Assembly: GCA_003487525.1 (NCBI GenBank)
Contig: DNDT01000170.1
Location: forward strand, 1 to 5,586
Direction of reading: 5' to 3'
From: Flavobacteriales bacterium
Lineage (GTDB): Bacteria; Bacteroidota; Bacteroidia; Flavobacteriales_E; Vicingaceae
Length of the DNA stretch: 5,586 nt
Below the pieces are notes generated by a model. It was given only the letters and a program-made list of their open reading frames with translations. It had not been told where the DNA came from and searched no databases. Positions 5,404 to 5,586 of this stretch are shown here, in pieces. The position numbers and the translations under genes are program-made. Each line of letters begins with the position of its first letter. The stretch's first letter is position 1.

Positions 5404-5586
5404 TTCAACGTCAAACGTTTTATTTGTGTCAGATGGATAGTTAACGGAAATCCCCCAGCCATAGCCATCAAAATAATATTCTTCAACGCTAAATCGTTCA
5501 TTGTCTTTGTAACGGTCGGATGGTTCTTTTTTATGTCAGACACCACAAAGGTTCACGATGTAGTGAAGAATAAAATCAGTTTTTTA
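5404..5586 (-). pseudogene. Disrupted 5' part of the beta-rich protein gene (in-frame TGA plus frame change at an A6 run)
   Basis: The frame of the downstream coding part is closed by TGA at 5538-5536. The neighbouring frame further upstream reads KKLILFFTTS, then TGA (5555-5553), then TFVVSDIKK. That looks like a signal peptide or lipoprotein leader running off the window edge. The two frames join at ATA AAA AAG (minus strand, 5534-5526): one extra A in the six-A run, or a -1 ribosomal slip on A AAA AAG, would give SDIKK-EPSDRYKDNERF and continue into the downstream frame. The TGA would still have to be a sense codon such as Cys or Trp. Two lesions within 30 bases at the end of the window suggest either gene decay or base-calling errors near a contig end. 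Confidence 0.5.

Noticed and set aside
5536..5555. UGA recoding (Trp, Gly or selenocysteine) in the right-edge gene
   Set aside because: TGA is used as an ordinary stop by the same gene (5199-5197) and by the microprotein, all Trp codons checked in neighbours are TGG, and no selenocysteine-type hairpin is apparent.
1..5586. tRNA, rRNA, CRISPR array, insertion sequence or riboswitch
   Set aside because: No repeat array, transposase, terminal inverted repeat or structured RNA signature was seen; nearly all bases are coding.

Overview
The window looks like a chromosomal segment of a member of the Bacteroidota. Base composition is moderately AT-rich, no Shine-Dalgarno sequence precedes any start, and promoter-like sites fit the Bacteroidota pattern (TAnnTTTG at about -7). 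Two protein variants are, from memory, also typical of the phylum: TGYTGSGGFEIY in GcvT and the YDFDDAIW-type glycosyltransferase. Class and genus cannot be fixed from the sequence.

Layout. The left part, on the minus strand, holds a GT-B glycosyltransferase (2026-962) followed 9 bp later by gcvT (952 to beyond the left edge), the glycine-cleavage T-protein. A 76-bp divergent promoter region (2027-2102) separates these from a plus-strand gene (2103-3977) for a long, membrane-anchored nucleotide-sugar 4,6-dehydratase of the CapD/WbpM/PglF type. The right part, on the minus strand, is a compact overlapping operon: a beta-rich unknown protein with a damaged start region (5586-5197), a DltD-like SGNH acyltransferase (5200-4073), and a previously uncalled 40-residue membrane microprotein (4089-3967) that ends in Tyr-Ile-Tyr-Ile-Asn-Phe.

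The microprotein is the main discovery. DltX, the microprotein of the Gram-positive teichoic-acid D-alanylation pathway, has one membrane helix, N-in/C-out topology and a C-terminal hexapeptide whose tyrosine carries the acyl group from the MBOAT protein DltB to the serine of DltD. The small gene here has the same size class, topology and C-terminal pattern, and overlaps a DltD-like gene. In Gram-negative systems this shuttle motif has been described as fused to the MBOAT protein, so a stand-alone shuttle in a Bacteroidota would be unusual. No MBOAT or acyl-activating gene is visible; one may lie beyond the right edge.

Taken together, the glycosyltransferase, the dehydratase and the acylation pair suggest an envelope or exopolysaccharide locus: precursor sugar synthesis, glycan assembly and extracytoplasmic O-acylation. 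They lie in separate transcription units, so this functional link is inference. gcvT is a housekeeping gene that happens to sit beside the locus. Genes cover the window almost completely, with no gene-free stretch longer than 300 bases.
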